DNA of 50,466 nt, taken from assembly GCA_030535605.1 (NCBI GenBank), contig JAUNRQ010000007.1, positions 1-50,466 on the forward strand, read 5' to 3'. Within the stretch, counting starts at the first letter, position 1. Every line of letters begins with the position of its first letter. The notes below the pieces were generated by a model. The model saw only the letters and a program-made list of their open reading frames with translations. It was not told where the DNA came from and did no database searches. Below are positions 38,992 through 49,800 of this stretch, piece after piece. Made by a program: the position numbers and the translations under genes. The DNA is from Pseudoxanthomonas suwonensis (GTDB lineage Bacteria; Pseudomonadota; Gammaproteobacteria; Xanthomonadales; Xanthomonadaceae).

Positions 38992-39484
38992 GCCGAGGCG
39001 TCCCTGATGAGGCGCTCGAGGCCTGCCTCCCACATGAATGCCTTCCGTTCTCCTTCCGCGCCATGGGCACACGTTGGCGCGCGGCCAGGCGGTGAAGCGG
39101 TACCGGGTCTGGCGCATCGGCTCACCGCGGCGATCGCGGAGATTGATGGGCAGACCGATGAAGACCAGTGAAGGTTCAGGGCCGGGCACACGTGCCACCC
39201 TCTGGATGACGTCGGTCAGGGCGCCCAGCATCAATGGCGCGTCGACACACACGAGGCGGCGACTGGGCCGCGCAGGCCGGCAGCAGGGCGATCCATCGGC
39301 TGAATGGGCGTGCGCGCGCGTGAGGGGCCGGCCGCCCGGAAGTAGCGGCGCCTGGCGTAACAGCCTTGCACCGGGGGCAGCACGGCCATTGGGGATTCGA
39401 GCCACGGTCCGGTTACGATGCGTATGCGAATCGGGACCGATCCGGCGCGACATGCGCGCCGCGCCAAGCGGGGGGCGTGCCGTT
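38992..39484. other. Stretch before the helicase gene, possibly with a decayed ORF
   Basis: About 490 bases between the SRAP stop and the helicase start. On the minus strand, reading from about 39240, a coding-looking segment (LGALTDVIQRVARVPGPEP, FIGLPINLRDRRGEPMRQT) changes frame near 39075 into RKAFMWEAGLERLIRD and ends at 38967. This may be a small pseudogene, not called with confidence. On the plus strand no gene is seen. Confidence 0.35.
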
Positions 39485-42400
39485 GTGAAAATCATTGCCA
39501 ATACGGGCACCGAGCGTGTCGTTGATCGGATGCGTCAGGCGCTGGAGCCAGGTGCCATGCTGGACATGGTCACCCCCGCCTTGTCGCTGTTTGCCTTTGC
39601 CGAGCTCCAGAAGCAGCTGCAAGGCCTCGAGGCGACCCGCTTGCTGCTGCCTGCCGAAGGTGCCGACCTGGCGGCCTTGGGAGGCGAGTTCGACCGGCCG
39701 TATCGCAACCAGCTGCGCATGCGGTGGCTGGCGAGGCAGTTGGCCGACTGGCTGACCGCAAAGGCGGAGGTGCGCCGTGCCGATGGCCCGGTGCCCCAGG
39801 CGGCGTGGGTGCTGCGAAACACAAACGGGGTGCCCACCCGTGGGATGCTCGGCTCATTCTCCCTGAGCACCGCAGGCCTGGGACTCACACCCGCAAACCC
39901 GCTGAACCTCATCCAGGCGTCGGCGTCTGCTGCCGACAGCGCGATGCTCGGCCAATGGTTCGATGCGATGTGGACGGCGCTCGACGCCGAGCCCCATGCC
40001 AAGGCCGCGCTGGTGGGCGAGTTCGAGGCGCTGGCCGCCCATCAGGATCCGGCGTCGGTCTACGCGAGGATGCTCCACGAGCTGTTTGCCGAAGAAGGCG
40101 ACCGCCTGGACGAGGAGCGGGTGATCCGCACGGCCACGGGCATCCGCGATACGGTCGTCTGGAAGAAGCTCTACAAGTTCCAGCGCGACGGGGTGGTCGG
40201 CGCCATCGACAAGCTCGAGCGTTTCGGCGGCTGCATCATTGCCGACAGCGTGGGACTGGGAAAGACCTTCGAGGCGCTTGCCGTCATCAAGTATCACGAG
40301 TTGCGCAACGACCGGGTGCTGGTGCTCTGCCCCAAGCGCCTGCGCGAGAACTGGACGCTGTATCGGGCGAACGACCGGCGCAACATCCTCGCCCCGGATC
40401 GCTTCAATTACGACGTGCTCAACCACACCGATCTCTCGCGCGAGGGCGGGCTCTCCGGCGACATCGACCTGTCGCATGTCAACTGGGGGAACTACGACCT
40501 GGTCGTCATCGACGAATCGCACAACTTCCGCAACAAGACCACCCACAAGGACCGCGAGTCCCGCTACCACCGGCTGATGCGGCGGATCATCCGCGAAGGG
40601 GTCAAGACACGCGTGCTCATGCTGTCCGCCACGCCGGTCAACAATCGCCTTGCGGACCTGCGCAACCAGATTGCGTTTGCCACCGAAGGCGACGACTTCG
40701 CGCTTGCCGAGCACGGCATCGCCAGCATCGAGGGCACGACCCGCAATGCGCAGAGGCAGTTCAACCGGTGGCTAGAGCTGGACGAGGCCGATCGCACGCC
40801 GGGTCGGCTCATCGACATGCTGGGGTTCGATTACTTCACGCTGCTCGATCACCTCACCATCGCCCGATCGCGCAAGCACATCGAGAAGTATTACGGCACC
40901 AGCGAGACCGGCACCTTCCCGACGCGGCTCAAGCCCATCAACATCAAGCCGGACGTGGACCTGCGCGGGGCGTTCCCGTCCATCCGCGAGATCAACGACG
41001 AGATCCGGCGACTCAACCTGGCCGCGCACGCGCCATTGCGCTACGTCCTGCCGCACAAGCAGGCGGACTACGACCGCAAGTACAGCACCGAAGTGCGTGG
41101 CGGCGAAGGCTTCTTCCGCCAGGCCGACCGCGAGGAAAGCCTGATCCACCTGCTTCGCATCAACGTGCTCAAGCGCATGGAAAGCTCGGTGTCGTCGTTC
41201 GGCCTGACCGTCCAGCGCCAACTGGCGGATGTGGAAGCGACGCTGGCGCGCATCGAGGAGCGGGCCGGGGAGTTCGAGGAGCTGGATATCGCCGAGGTGG
41301 ACATCGACGATCCTGCGTTCGAAAGCCTGCTGGTCGGCAAGCGCATCAAGGTGCTGCTCAACGATGTCGATCTGATCCGCTGGCGCCAGGACCTGATCGA
41401 GGACCGCAATCGGCTCGCGACCCTGCTATCGGCAGCGCAGCAAGTCGATGCCGCGCGCGATGCCAAGCTGCTGGCACTGCGCCAGATGATCGCGCGCAAG
41501 TGCAGGAATCCGGGCAATCCGGGCAATCGCAAGATCATCGTGTTCACCGCCTTCGCCGACACCGCCCACTACCTGTATCGCCACCTGGCCGAATGGGCAA
41601 GGGCCGAGCTGGGCATCGAATCGGCACTGGTCACCGGCCAGGGCAGCAATCGCTCGACGCTTGCCGGCCTGCGCAAGGACCTGGGTTCCATCCTCATGGC
41701 GTTTTCGCCACGCTCGAAGGAGCGTCCGGAAGAACTGGCGGACGAGGGCGAAGTGGATCTGCTGATCGCCACCGACTGCATCTCCGAAGGCCAGAACCTG
41801 CAGGACTGCGACTGGTTGGTGAACTACGACATCCACTGGAACCCTGTGCGGATCATCCAGCGCTTCGGCCGCATCGATCGCATCGGTTCGCAGAACGAGC
41901 ACATCCAGCTGGTCAACTTCTGGCCCAACATGGAGCTGGACGAATACATCAACCTGGAGCAACGCGTCAGCGGGCGCATGGTGCTGCTGGACATTTCCGC
42001 GACCGGCGAGGAAAACCTGATCCAGACCGATTCCGGCAACCCCATGAACGACCTGGACTACCGCCGGCGCCAGCTGCTGACCCTGCAGGATGCCGTGATC
42101 GACATGGAAGACCTTTCCAGCGGCGTGTCCATCACCGACCTGACGCTGACCGATTTCCGGATCGACCTGGCCGAATTCCTCAAGGCCCACCCCTGCAGGC
42201 TCGAGTCGCTTGCGCCGGGCACGATGGCGGTCACCACCAGCCAGGATGCGGACATTCCGCCGGGCATCATCTTCTGCCTGCGAGCCGCCGGCCCCCATGC
42301 CGAAAGGGCACTGGATGCGCACTACCCGCTGGCGCCGACCTATCTGGTCCACGTGGGCGAGGACGGCCAGGCGCTGCTGACCCACAGCCAGACGAAGCGC

Positions 42401-42679
42401 ATTCTGGACCGCATGAAGCGGCTGGCGCTGGGCCGTGACCTGCCCGATGCCGGTGCCTGCGAGCGCTTCGACCGGCAGACCCGCCACGGCGAAGACATGG
42501 CCGCGGCGCAGCGCTTGCTGGCCGCGGCCATTGCCTCGGTGGTCGGCAAGAGCCAGGAGCGCGCGGTGGCCAGCCTGTTCACGCCCGGCGGCACCCATGC
42601 ATTGCGTGGCGAATTTGCCGGCAGCGACGATTTCGAGGTCGTCTGCTGGCTCGCCGTGCTGGCCGGGGAGGGTGCGTGA
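39485..42679 (+). CDS. SNF2-type helicase of defence island, with PLD-like N-terminus
   Basis: The product is 1064 aa. Residues 1 to about 200 resemble a phospholipase D-like domain (MVTPALSLFAFAELQ, FSLSTAGLGL) but no HxK motif is seen, so that part seems inactive. The helicase core follows: Walker A in DSVGLGKTFEALAV near residue 255, DESH (about 343), LSATPVNN, and motif VI QRFGRIDRIGS (about 792). The start GTG at 39485 gives VKIIANTGTERVVDRMRQ, the style of related proteins; an ATG at 39452 is the alternative. The stop overlaps the next gene by GTGA, so translation is coupled. Together with DUF4391, Mod and Res it suggests a translocating defence complex. Confidence 0.82.
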   Translation: MKIIANTGTERVVDRMRQALEPGAMLDMVTPALSLFAFAELQKQLQGLEATRLLLPAEGADLAALGGEFDRPYRNQLRMRWLARQLADWLTAKAEVRRADGPVPQAAWVLRNTNGVPTRGMLGSFSLSTAGLGLTPANPLNLIQASASAADSAMLGQWFDAMWTALDAEPHAKAALVGEFEALAAHQDPASVYARMLHELFAEEGDRLDEERVIRTATGIRDTVVWKKLYKFQRDGVVGAIDKLERFGGCIIADSVGLGKTFEALAVIKYHELRNDRVLVLCPKRLRENWTLYRANDRRNILAPDRFNYDVLNHTDLSREGGLSGDIDLSHVNWGNYDLVVIDESHNFRNKTTHKDRESRYHRLMRRIIREGVKTRVLMLSATPVNNRLADLRNQIAFATEGDDFALAEHGIASIEGTTRNAQRQFNRWLELDEADRTPGRLIDMLGFDYFTLLDHLTIARSRKHIEKYYGTSETGTFPTRLKPINIKPDVDLRGAFPSIREINDEIRRLNLAAHAPLRYVLPHKQADYDRKYSTEVRGGEGFFRQADREESLIHLLRINVLKRMESSVSSFGLTVQRQLADVEATLARIEERAGEFEELDIAEVDIDDPAFESLLVGKRIKVLLNDVDLIRWRQDLIEDRNRLATLLSAAQQVDAARDAKLLALRQMIARKCRNPGNPGNRKIIVFTAFADTAHYLYRHLAEWARAELGIESALVTGQGSNRSTLAGLRKDLGSILMAFSPRSKERPEELADEGEVDLLIATDCISEGQNLQDCDWLVNYDIHWNPVRIIQRFGRIDRIGSQNEHIQLVNFWPNMELDEYINLEQRVSGRMVLLDISATGEENLIQTDSGNPMNDLDYRRRQLLTLQDAVIDMEDLSSGVSITDLTLTDFRIDLAEFLKAHPCRLESLAPGTMAVTTSQDADIPPGIIFCLRAAGPHAERALDAHYPLAPTYLVHVGEDGQALLTHSQTKRILDRMKRLALGRDLPDAGACERFDRQTRHGEDMAAAQRLLAAAIASVVGKSQERAVASLFTPGGTHALRGEFAGSDDFEVVCWLAVLAGEGA

Positions 42680-43443
42680 CGGGCGATGCGCTCATCCAGG
42701 CACTCAACCTGCCAGCGGCGGCGATGGTCGGTCAGCGGGTACCCAAGAAGCTGCTACTGGAAAACGGCGCGCGCTTGGCCGCGGACAAGCGCCTGGTCAA
42801 CGACGGCATCGACGCCATCCATTGGCTGGCGGCGCTCAAGCCCAACACCTGTGGCGTGCCTGCCTACCGCGACGACACGCGCGAGTACCTGGAGATTGCC
42901 GTGCTGCGGCTGCAGTTGCGCCCGCACGCCAAGGCCGGGCGCCTGCTGGAACTGCTCCACCGCGCCGTCCCGTACCCGGTGCTGGCGCTGCTCGAGCAGG
43001 ATCACCAGGTGCTGTTGTCGCTCGCGCACAAGCGCCATGCCTTGAAGGAGGCTGACAAGGTCGTGGTTGACGGCGAGATCGTGACCATTGCCATGACCTC
43101 AGCCGATGAAGGGATCCTCCGTGACTTCCTGGCCGCGATGGACATGGCCAGGCAGCCTGCAACCTCATTGCTGGCGCTCTACGAGGGGTGGATGGACGTC
43201 CTCATCGCGCTGCAGTCCAGCGCCGTGACCGGTACATTCAACCTGTTGGACTCGCAGCAGCGCCGCAGCTTGCGCAGGCAGGCACTGGCGGACATCCATT
43301 TGATCGACACCCGGGCGAAAGCCCTGCAATCGGCCGCGCGCGGCGCGTCGCAGATGGCGAGACGCATCGAGATCAACATGGAGCTGCAGCAGCTCAGGCG
43401 CGACCGCGAGCAGGCGATGCAACTGCTGCGGGGACGTGCATGA
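42676..43443 (+). CDS. DUF4391-family protein of the defence island
   Basis: The product is 255 aa with the DUF4391 pattern: N-terminal VPKKLLLENGA and ADKRLVNDGIDAIHWLAALK, the beta-rich ALLEQDHQVLLSLAHKRH, and a basic C-terminal helix rich in Arg (ARRIEINMELQQLRRD). The family is found beside SNF2-type helicases and type III methylases, function unknown. It begins with GTG at 42676, overlapping the helicase stop. Mod follows after about 150 bases. Confidence 0.8.
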   Translation: MTGDALIQALNLPAAAMVGQRVPKKLLLENGARLAADKRLVNDGIDAIHWLAALKPNTCGVPAYRDDTREYLEIAVLRLQLRPHAKAGRLLELLHRAVPYPVLALLEQDHQVLLSLAHKRHALKEADKVVVDGEIVTIAMTSADEGILRDFLAAMDMARQPATSLLALYEGWMDVLIALQSSAVTGTFNLLDSQQRRSLRRQALADIHLIDTRAKALQSAARGASQMARRIEINMELQQLRRDREQAMQLLRGRA

Positions 43444-43596
43444 AGGCAGAATGGGGGCGAGTCTGCCGACGCCCGAAGCGCCTTGGAGCACCCGTCCCCG
43501 CAACGGCAATGCCGCGGCAAACGCCCACGCATCGAGCGAATCCGCTCCCGACAGCTTGTTTGTTGCAAGATCATCAATCGTTTACAGGAAGTCCGC

Positions 43597-45602
43597 ATGC
43601 AGAAGATCCAAGCCACCGACTCCGAAGCACAGTCCGCCGATCTGGTGGCCCACAACATCGCCCAGCTCAAGGCGCTCTTCCCGGAACTGATCACCGAAGG
43701 CAAGGACGGCGCAGCGGTCAATGTCGATGTGCTCAAGCAGTTGGTGGGCGATGCGACGGTCAGCGACGCCGAGGAAAAGTACGGGCTGAACTGGCACGGC
43801 AAGCGACGCGCCCGGCAACTGGCGTTGACGCCCAGCACCGGCACGCTGCGGCCGTGCCCGGAAGACAGCGTGGACTGGGACACCACCCAGAACCTGATGA
43901 TCGAAGGCGACAACCTGGAAGTGCTGAAGCTGCTGCAGAAGAGCTATGCCGGCAAGGTCAAGCTGATCTACATCGATCCGCCGTACAACACCGGCAAGGA
44001 CTTCGTGTATCCGGACAATTTCCAGGACAGCATCAAGAACTATCTGGAGCTGACCGGGCAGTGGAGGGCGGCGCGAAGATTTCATCTAATACCGAGGCCA
44101 GCGGGCGGTTCCATACTGACTGGTTGAACATGATGTATCCGCGGTTGAAATTGGCTAGGAATCTACTCGCCGATCATGGCGCGATCATGGTTCACATGGA
44201 TGAGAACGAACACTCGAACCTGGAAAAACTGCTGAATGAGGTTTTCGGTGAAGAGAACAATCTGGGGACGATTGTCTGGGACAAGCGAAATCCAAAAGGT
44301 GATTCGACCGGCGTTTCCCAGCAACACGAGTTAATTTGCGTGTACTGTCGCGACCGCGAAGCCTTCAAGCGGTCCGGGGAATTTCTGCGGTCAAAAGAGA
44401 ACGCGGAACGCATGTTGCTGAAAGCCTCGCAGATTGTTGGTCGCGAAGGGGGAGTGACAGAAAAAGCCCGAAGAGAGTATCGGGAATGGGTCAAACAGCA
44501 AGATCTGAGCGGGGGTGAGGCAGCCTATAATCAGATTGACGCGCAAGGGGATGTGTTTCGCCCAGTTTCAATGGCGTGGCCGAATAAGAAGAGGGCGCCA
44601 GATGATTACTTCGTTCCGTTGATTCATCCAATTAGCAAACGGCCGTGCCCCGTTCCAGAACGGGGGTGGCGTAACCCTTCAGAGACGATGCAAGAACTAC
44701 TCAAGGCCGGCCAGATTCTTTTTGGTGCGGATGAAGCTACACAGCCGACGAGAAAGTACTTGCTGAAGGATAACTTGTTCGAGAACGTGCCGTCCCTGCT
44801 CTATTTCGGCGGCAGTGATGATGCGCTGCTTGCAGAAATGGGCATTCCTTTCGATACGCCGAAGCCTGTGTATGTAACCAAACGGTTGGTTCAGTCAGCG
44901 TGTAGAGGTGATGGGATTGTTCTCGATTTCTTCGCTGGATCGGGCACCACTGGTCATGCCACTATGAGCCAGAACGCCGCAGATGGCGGCAGCCGACGCT
45001 ATATTCTCGTTCAGATCCCTGAGCCGCTGGATATTGAGGACACGGATCAGAAAGTTCCTGCAAACTTTTGCGACCAGCTCGGCAAGCCCCGCAATATCTC
45101 GGAACTGACCAAGGAGCGCCTCCGTCGCGCTGCTTCCAAGGTCAAGGCCGACAACCCGGAGTGGACGGGCGACGCTGGTTTCCGCGTCTACAAACTCGAC
45201 CAATCCAACATCCGCGCCTGGCAACCCAGTGGGGACATCGAACAGGACTTGCTCGACAACGTCGAGCACATCGTCCCTGACCGCAGCGAGCAGGACGTGC
45301 TGACCGAACTGCTGCTCAAGCTCGGCCTGGACCTGTGCGTGCCCATCGAACAGCGCCAGATTGCCGGCAAGACCGTCCATGCCATCGGCGCCGGCGTGCT
45401 GATGGCCTGTCTCGATCCGCGCATCGGCAAGGAAGACGCCGAGCCGCTGGCATTGGGCATGGCCGGCTGGCACAAGGAACTGGATCCGGCAGGTGACACC
45501 ACCTGCGTGTTCCGCGACAGCGCCTTCGAGAACGACGAAGCCAAGACCAACCTCGCCGCGATCCTCGAGCAGCACGGCATCCGTAACGTGCGGAGTTTGT
45601 GA
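43597..45602 (+). pseudogene. mod: Type III restriction-modification methyltransferase, frameshifted
   Basis: Uninterrupted, this would be about 668 aa: a beta-class adenine methyltransferase in which motif IV (IYIDPPYNTGKDF, Asp127) precedes motif I (LDFFAGSGTTGHATM). The first frame runs from ATG 43597 (MQKIQATDSEAQSADL) to 44061, then shifts and would stop at 44127. The other frame continues from about 44063 (EGGAKISSNTEASGRFHTDW) to 45602. Inserting one G after 44061 (CAGTGG to CAGGTGG) restores the reading. No slippery heptamer or long tract is present, so programmed shifting is unlikely; a real deletion or a sequencing error is. The segment 44085-45060 is AT-richer than the flanks and covers the target-recognition region. 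The stop overlaps a GTG of the RhuM ORF. Confidence 0.85.
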
Positions 45603-45610
45603 GGCCGGCG

Positions 45611-46672
45611 ATGAGCGCAAAGGACATGACCACGGGCGGCGGCCAGTTCCTGATCCACACCACGGAGGATGGCCGCACCCGCGTGCGCTGTCTGTTCCGT
45701 GACGACACGTTGTGGCTGACCCAGGCGCAGATGGCCGATCTCTACCAGGTCAGTGGCAAGACCGTTAGCGAGCACCTCACCAACATCTACGACGAGGAGG
45801 AGTGCGAACCTGAACGAACTATCCGGAAATTCCGGATAGTTCAGCGCGAGGGGGGTCGCCAGGTCCGCAGGACACTGGACCACTACAGCCTGGAGGCCAT
45901 CCTGGCCGTTGGTTATCGGGTGCGGTCGGCACGAGGTACCCAATTCCGGCAATGGGCAACGGAGCGTCTCGGCGAGTTCCTGGTGAAGGGATTCACCATG
46001 GACGACGAGCGGCTGAAGAATCCCCCGATTGAAGGGGCCGGCGTTCCCGACCACTTTGATGAACTGCTCGAGCGCATCCGCGACATACGCGCCAGCGAAC
46101 GGCGCATGTACCTGCGGGTGCACGAGATCTTTGCGATGGCGGCCGATTACCGTCCGAGTGCGAAGGAAACCACGCTCTTCTTCCAGACCATCCAGAACAA
46201 ACTGCACTTCGCTGTGACCGGCTTGACCGCTCCGCAGTTGATCCTGCAGCGCGCTGACCACACGCAACCCAACATGGGCTTGACCAGCAGCAAGGGTGCA
46301 TCGGTGCGCAAGGCGGACGTGACCGTGGCCAAGAACTATTTGCTGGAGGATGAAATCTCCGAGCTCAATCGCATCGTGGTGATGTGGCTGGACTTCGCGG
46401 AAGACCAGTCCAAACGCCGCAAGGACGTGTTCCTGAGGGACTGGGAAACCAAGCTCAACGAGTTCCTCGCCTTCAATGATCGCCGCGTGTTGGGCAACCC
46501 GGGCAACGTCAGCAAGATCGATGCCGACGCCAAGGCGCACGACGAGTACGAGCAGTACGCGGCGGAGCGGCGGGCATTGCTCGAAAGCGAAGGCGAGCGG
46601 GAGAACATCAAGGCGCTGGAGGGTGTCGCCAAACGTCTACCCAAAGTCGTGCCAAAGAAGCGGCCAACGTGA
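45611..46672 (+). CDS. RhuM-family protein
   Basis: The product is 353 aa. The family motifs are present: LWLTQAQMADLYQVSGKTVS, TIRKFRIVQREGGRQVRRT, LDHYSLEAILAVGYRVRSAR, and QFRQWATERLGEFLVKGF. RhuM proteins are found in pathogenicity and R-M islands of many bacteria; the N-terminal part looks like a DNA-binding (winged-helix or Bro/KilA-like) domain, the molecular role is unknown. The start at ATG 45611 follows GAGG at 45601-45604; GTG 45599 overlaps the mod stop and is the alternative. It sits between mod and res, where insertion of an extra gene is known in type III loci. A 27-bp palindrome lies inside it. Confidence 0.85.
   Translation: MSAKDMTTGGGQFLIHTTEDGRTRVRCLFRDDTLWLTQAQMADLYQVSGKTVSEHLTNIYDEEECEPERTIRKFRIVQREGGRQVRRTLDHYSLEAILAVGYRVRSARGTQFRQWATERLGEFLVKGFTMDDERLKNPPIEGAGVPDHFDELLERIRDIRASERRMYLRVHEIFAMAADYRPSAKETTLFFQTIQNKLHFAVTGLTAPQLILQRADHTQPNMGLTSSKGASVRKADVTVAKNYLLEDEISELNRIVVMWLDFAEDQSKRRKDVFLRDWETKLNEFLAFNDRRVLGNPGNVSKIDADAKAHDEYEQYAAERRALLESEGERENIKALEGVAKRLPKVVPKKRPT
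45816..45842 (+). repeat. 27-bp perfect palindrome inside the RhuM gene
   Basis: GAACTATCCGGAA, a central A, then TTCCGGATAGTTC: 13-bp arms without mismatch. It codes for the conserved TIRKFRIVQ region, so part of it may be dictated by protein sequence. Confidence 0.9.
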
Positions 46673-46837
46673 CCCAGGACAGGCAGGCTCGACTTGTGGC
46701 GCCTTTTCTACGACGTCCAGCCGCTAGCGGACAGCTATCCAAGCCAGCCAGGCAAGTCATTGATTTCCATGTTTGCTAGACCCGAAATTTGGCCGCAGTT
46801 AGCAAAGCGCTGAAGCGGCACCACCCGAGATCCCGTG

Positions 46838-49800
46838 ATGAAGCTCCACTTTGAAGAAAACCTCCCTCACCAACTGGCGGCCATCGAGGCGGTCTGCGAC
46901 CTGTTCCGCGGCCAGGAAGTCTGCCGGACCGAGTTCACCGTCACCCAGCGCACGGCCGAGCCGCAGATGGGGTTGGCGCTGGAGCAGGGCATGGAAGAGT
47001 CCGCGCTCGGCATCGGCAACCGCCTGACCCTGCTGGACGACGAACTGCACGCCAACCTGACGGACATCCAGTTGCGCCATGGGCTGCCGCCGTCGGAGAC
47101 GCTGGCGGACGGCAACTTCACCGTGGAAATGGAAACCGGCACCGGCAAGACCTACGTCTACCTGCGCACCGCGTTCGAGCTCAACAAACGCTACGGTTTC
47201 ACCAAGTTCGTGATCGTGGTGCCTTCGGTGGCAATCAAGGAGGGCGTGTACAAGTCGCTGCAGATCACTGCCGACCACTTCCGCGGCTTGTATGCCGGCA
47301 CGCCGTTCGACTACTTCGTTTATGACTCGGCAAAGCTCGGCCAAGTGCGCAACTTCGCCACCAGCCCCACCATCCAGATCATGGTCGTGACCGTGGGGGC
47401 CATCAACAAGTTTGGCGATGAGGATGACGCCACAGCGGAGGAAGCGGACGAGCGCAGGCGGCGCGAGAAGTCCAAGAACGTGATGTACCGCACGAGCGAG
47501 AAGACCGGCGGGGAACGACCGATCGACCTCATCCGCGCAACCAGACCAATCCTGATCGTGGACGAACCTCAAAGCGTGGACGGTGGTCTGGACGGCAAGG
47601 GCAGACAGGCGTTGCAGCGCATGCATCCAATGTGCACTTTGCGCTACTCCGCAACGCATGTGGACAAGCACCACATGGTGTATCGGCTGGACGCGCTGGA
47701 TGCCTATGAACAACGACTGGTCAAGCAGATCGAAGTGGCCTCGGGCACGGTCGAGGGAGCGCACAACCGACCGTTCGTGCGCTTCGTGTCAGCCAAGTCC
47801 AAGCGCGGTACGGTGGAGGCGAGGGTCGAGCTGGACATGGAGTCCGGAGGCCATGTTCGCCGCAAGGAAGTGACCGTCATGGACGGCGACGACCTGGAGC
47901 AGGTCACTGGGCGCGCCATGTACAAGGATTGCCGCGTCGGCGAGATCCGTGCCGCTCGTGGCCAGCAAAGCCTCGAGCTGCGGGTTCCCGGGGGTGAGCA
48001 GTACCTGGCGCCGGGTGAGGCCTGGGGCGACGTGGAGCATTTGGCCGTCCAGCGCCAGATGATTCGGCGCACCATCAAGGAGCATCTGGACAAGGAAAAG
48101 CGGCTGCGACCCAAGGGCATCAAGGTGCTGTCGCTGTTCTTCATCGACGAGGTGGGCAGGTATCGCGAGTACGACGCGGACGGCAACGCAAAGAAGGGCG
48201 TCTACGCGACGATCTTCGAGGAGGAATACAGCCGCTGGGCGCGTCATCCCGACTATCAGGACCTGTTCTCGATGCCGGACATGGCGCATCCCGCCGAGGA
48301 CGTGCACAACGGTTATTTTTCGATTGACAAGAGGGGCGGGTGGTCGAACACCGCCGAGAACAACCAGGCCAATCGAGACAATGCCGAACGTGCTTACAAC
48401 CTCATCATGCGTGACAAGGAGCGCTTGCTCGACTTGGCGACGCCATTGAAGTTCATTTTCTCCCACTCGGCCTTGCGCGAAGGCTGGGACAACCCGAACG
48501 TGTTCCAGATCTGCACGTTGCGCGACATCCGTACCGAGCGCGAACGGCGGCAGTCCATCGGTCGTGGCCTGCGGCTGTGCGTGGACAAGGATGGCCAGCG
48601 TGTGCAGGGCTTCGAGACCAACACCCTGACGGTGATCGCAAACGAAAGCTACGAAGCGTTCGCCGACGGACTTCAAAAGGAGCTGGAGGACCCGCAGACC
48701 GGCATCGGCATCCGCTTCGGCGTGGTGGCCGAGAATCAGTTCGCGCCCATCCCTGTTGTCGCCGCAGATGGCAGCGTGGCGCCGTTGGGTGTGGAGCAAT
48801 CCAAGGTGCTGCGTGACGCACTGAAGGAGCACGGGTATTTGTCCGCGAACGGCAAGGTGGAAGATTCCCTGCGCACGGCGATCAAGGAGGGCACGCTCGA
48901 GCTGCCCGAGGCATTCGAGCCGCACCGTGATGCGGTCGTGGCGATCCTGCGAAAGCTGGCGGGTCGCCTGGAGGTCAAGGATGCGGACAAGCGTCGCGAC
49001 GCCATCCCGGTGCGACGCGCAGTGCTGGACAGTCCGGAGTTCAAGGCGCTGTGGGACCGCATCAAGCACCACACCACCTACCGCGTGCAGTTTGACAACG
49101 ACAAGCTCATCGAGGAATGCATCGAGGCCGTGCGTGGATCCCCGCGCATTCCCAAGGCCCGGTTGCAATGGCGCAAGGCTGGCCTTGCGATCGGTCAGGC
49201 CGGCGTGGAAGCCACCGAAAAGAAGGGCGCGTCCATCGTCACCCTGGATGAAACCCACATTGACCTGCCGGACATCCTGACCGAACTGCAGGATCGCACC
49301 CAGCTGACCCGCCGAACCATCCAGAGGATCCTTGTCGAAAGCCGCCGATTGGACGACTTCAAGCGCAACCCGCAGTTGTTCATCGAGCAGAGTGCCGAAG
49401 CCATCAATCGCTGCAAGCGCCTCGCGCTGGTGGACGGCATCAGGTACCAGCGTGTCGGCGAGGGGCACTACTACGCCCAGGAACTGTTCCACGAAAACGA
49501 GCTGCGCGGCTATCTCGACAACATGCTGTTGGACACCAAGAAGGCGGTGTACGAACACGTGATCTACGACTCGGACGTGGAGTGCGAGTTCGCAACCGAG
49601 CTGGAACGCAACGAGGCGATCAAGGTCTACGCCAAGCTTCCAGGCTGGTTCAAGGTGCCCACGCCGCTGGGCACCTACAATCCCGACTGGGCGGTGCTGG
49701 TCGTCGGTGAAGATGGGCGGGAGCGCTTGTACTTCGTGGTGGAAACCAAGGGTGGGCTGTTCAGTGATGGCCTGCGCCGAATCGAGGACGGCAAGATCCG

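Noticed and set aside
44050..44130. Programmed ribosomal frameshift in mod
   Set aside because: The sequence ACCGGGCAGTGG has no slippery heptamer and no clear downstream pseudoknot; a plain one-base loss explains it.
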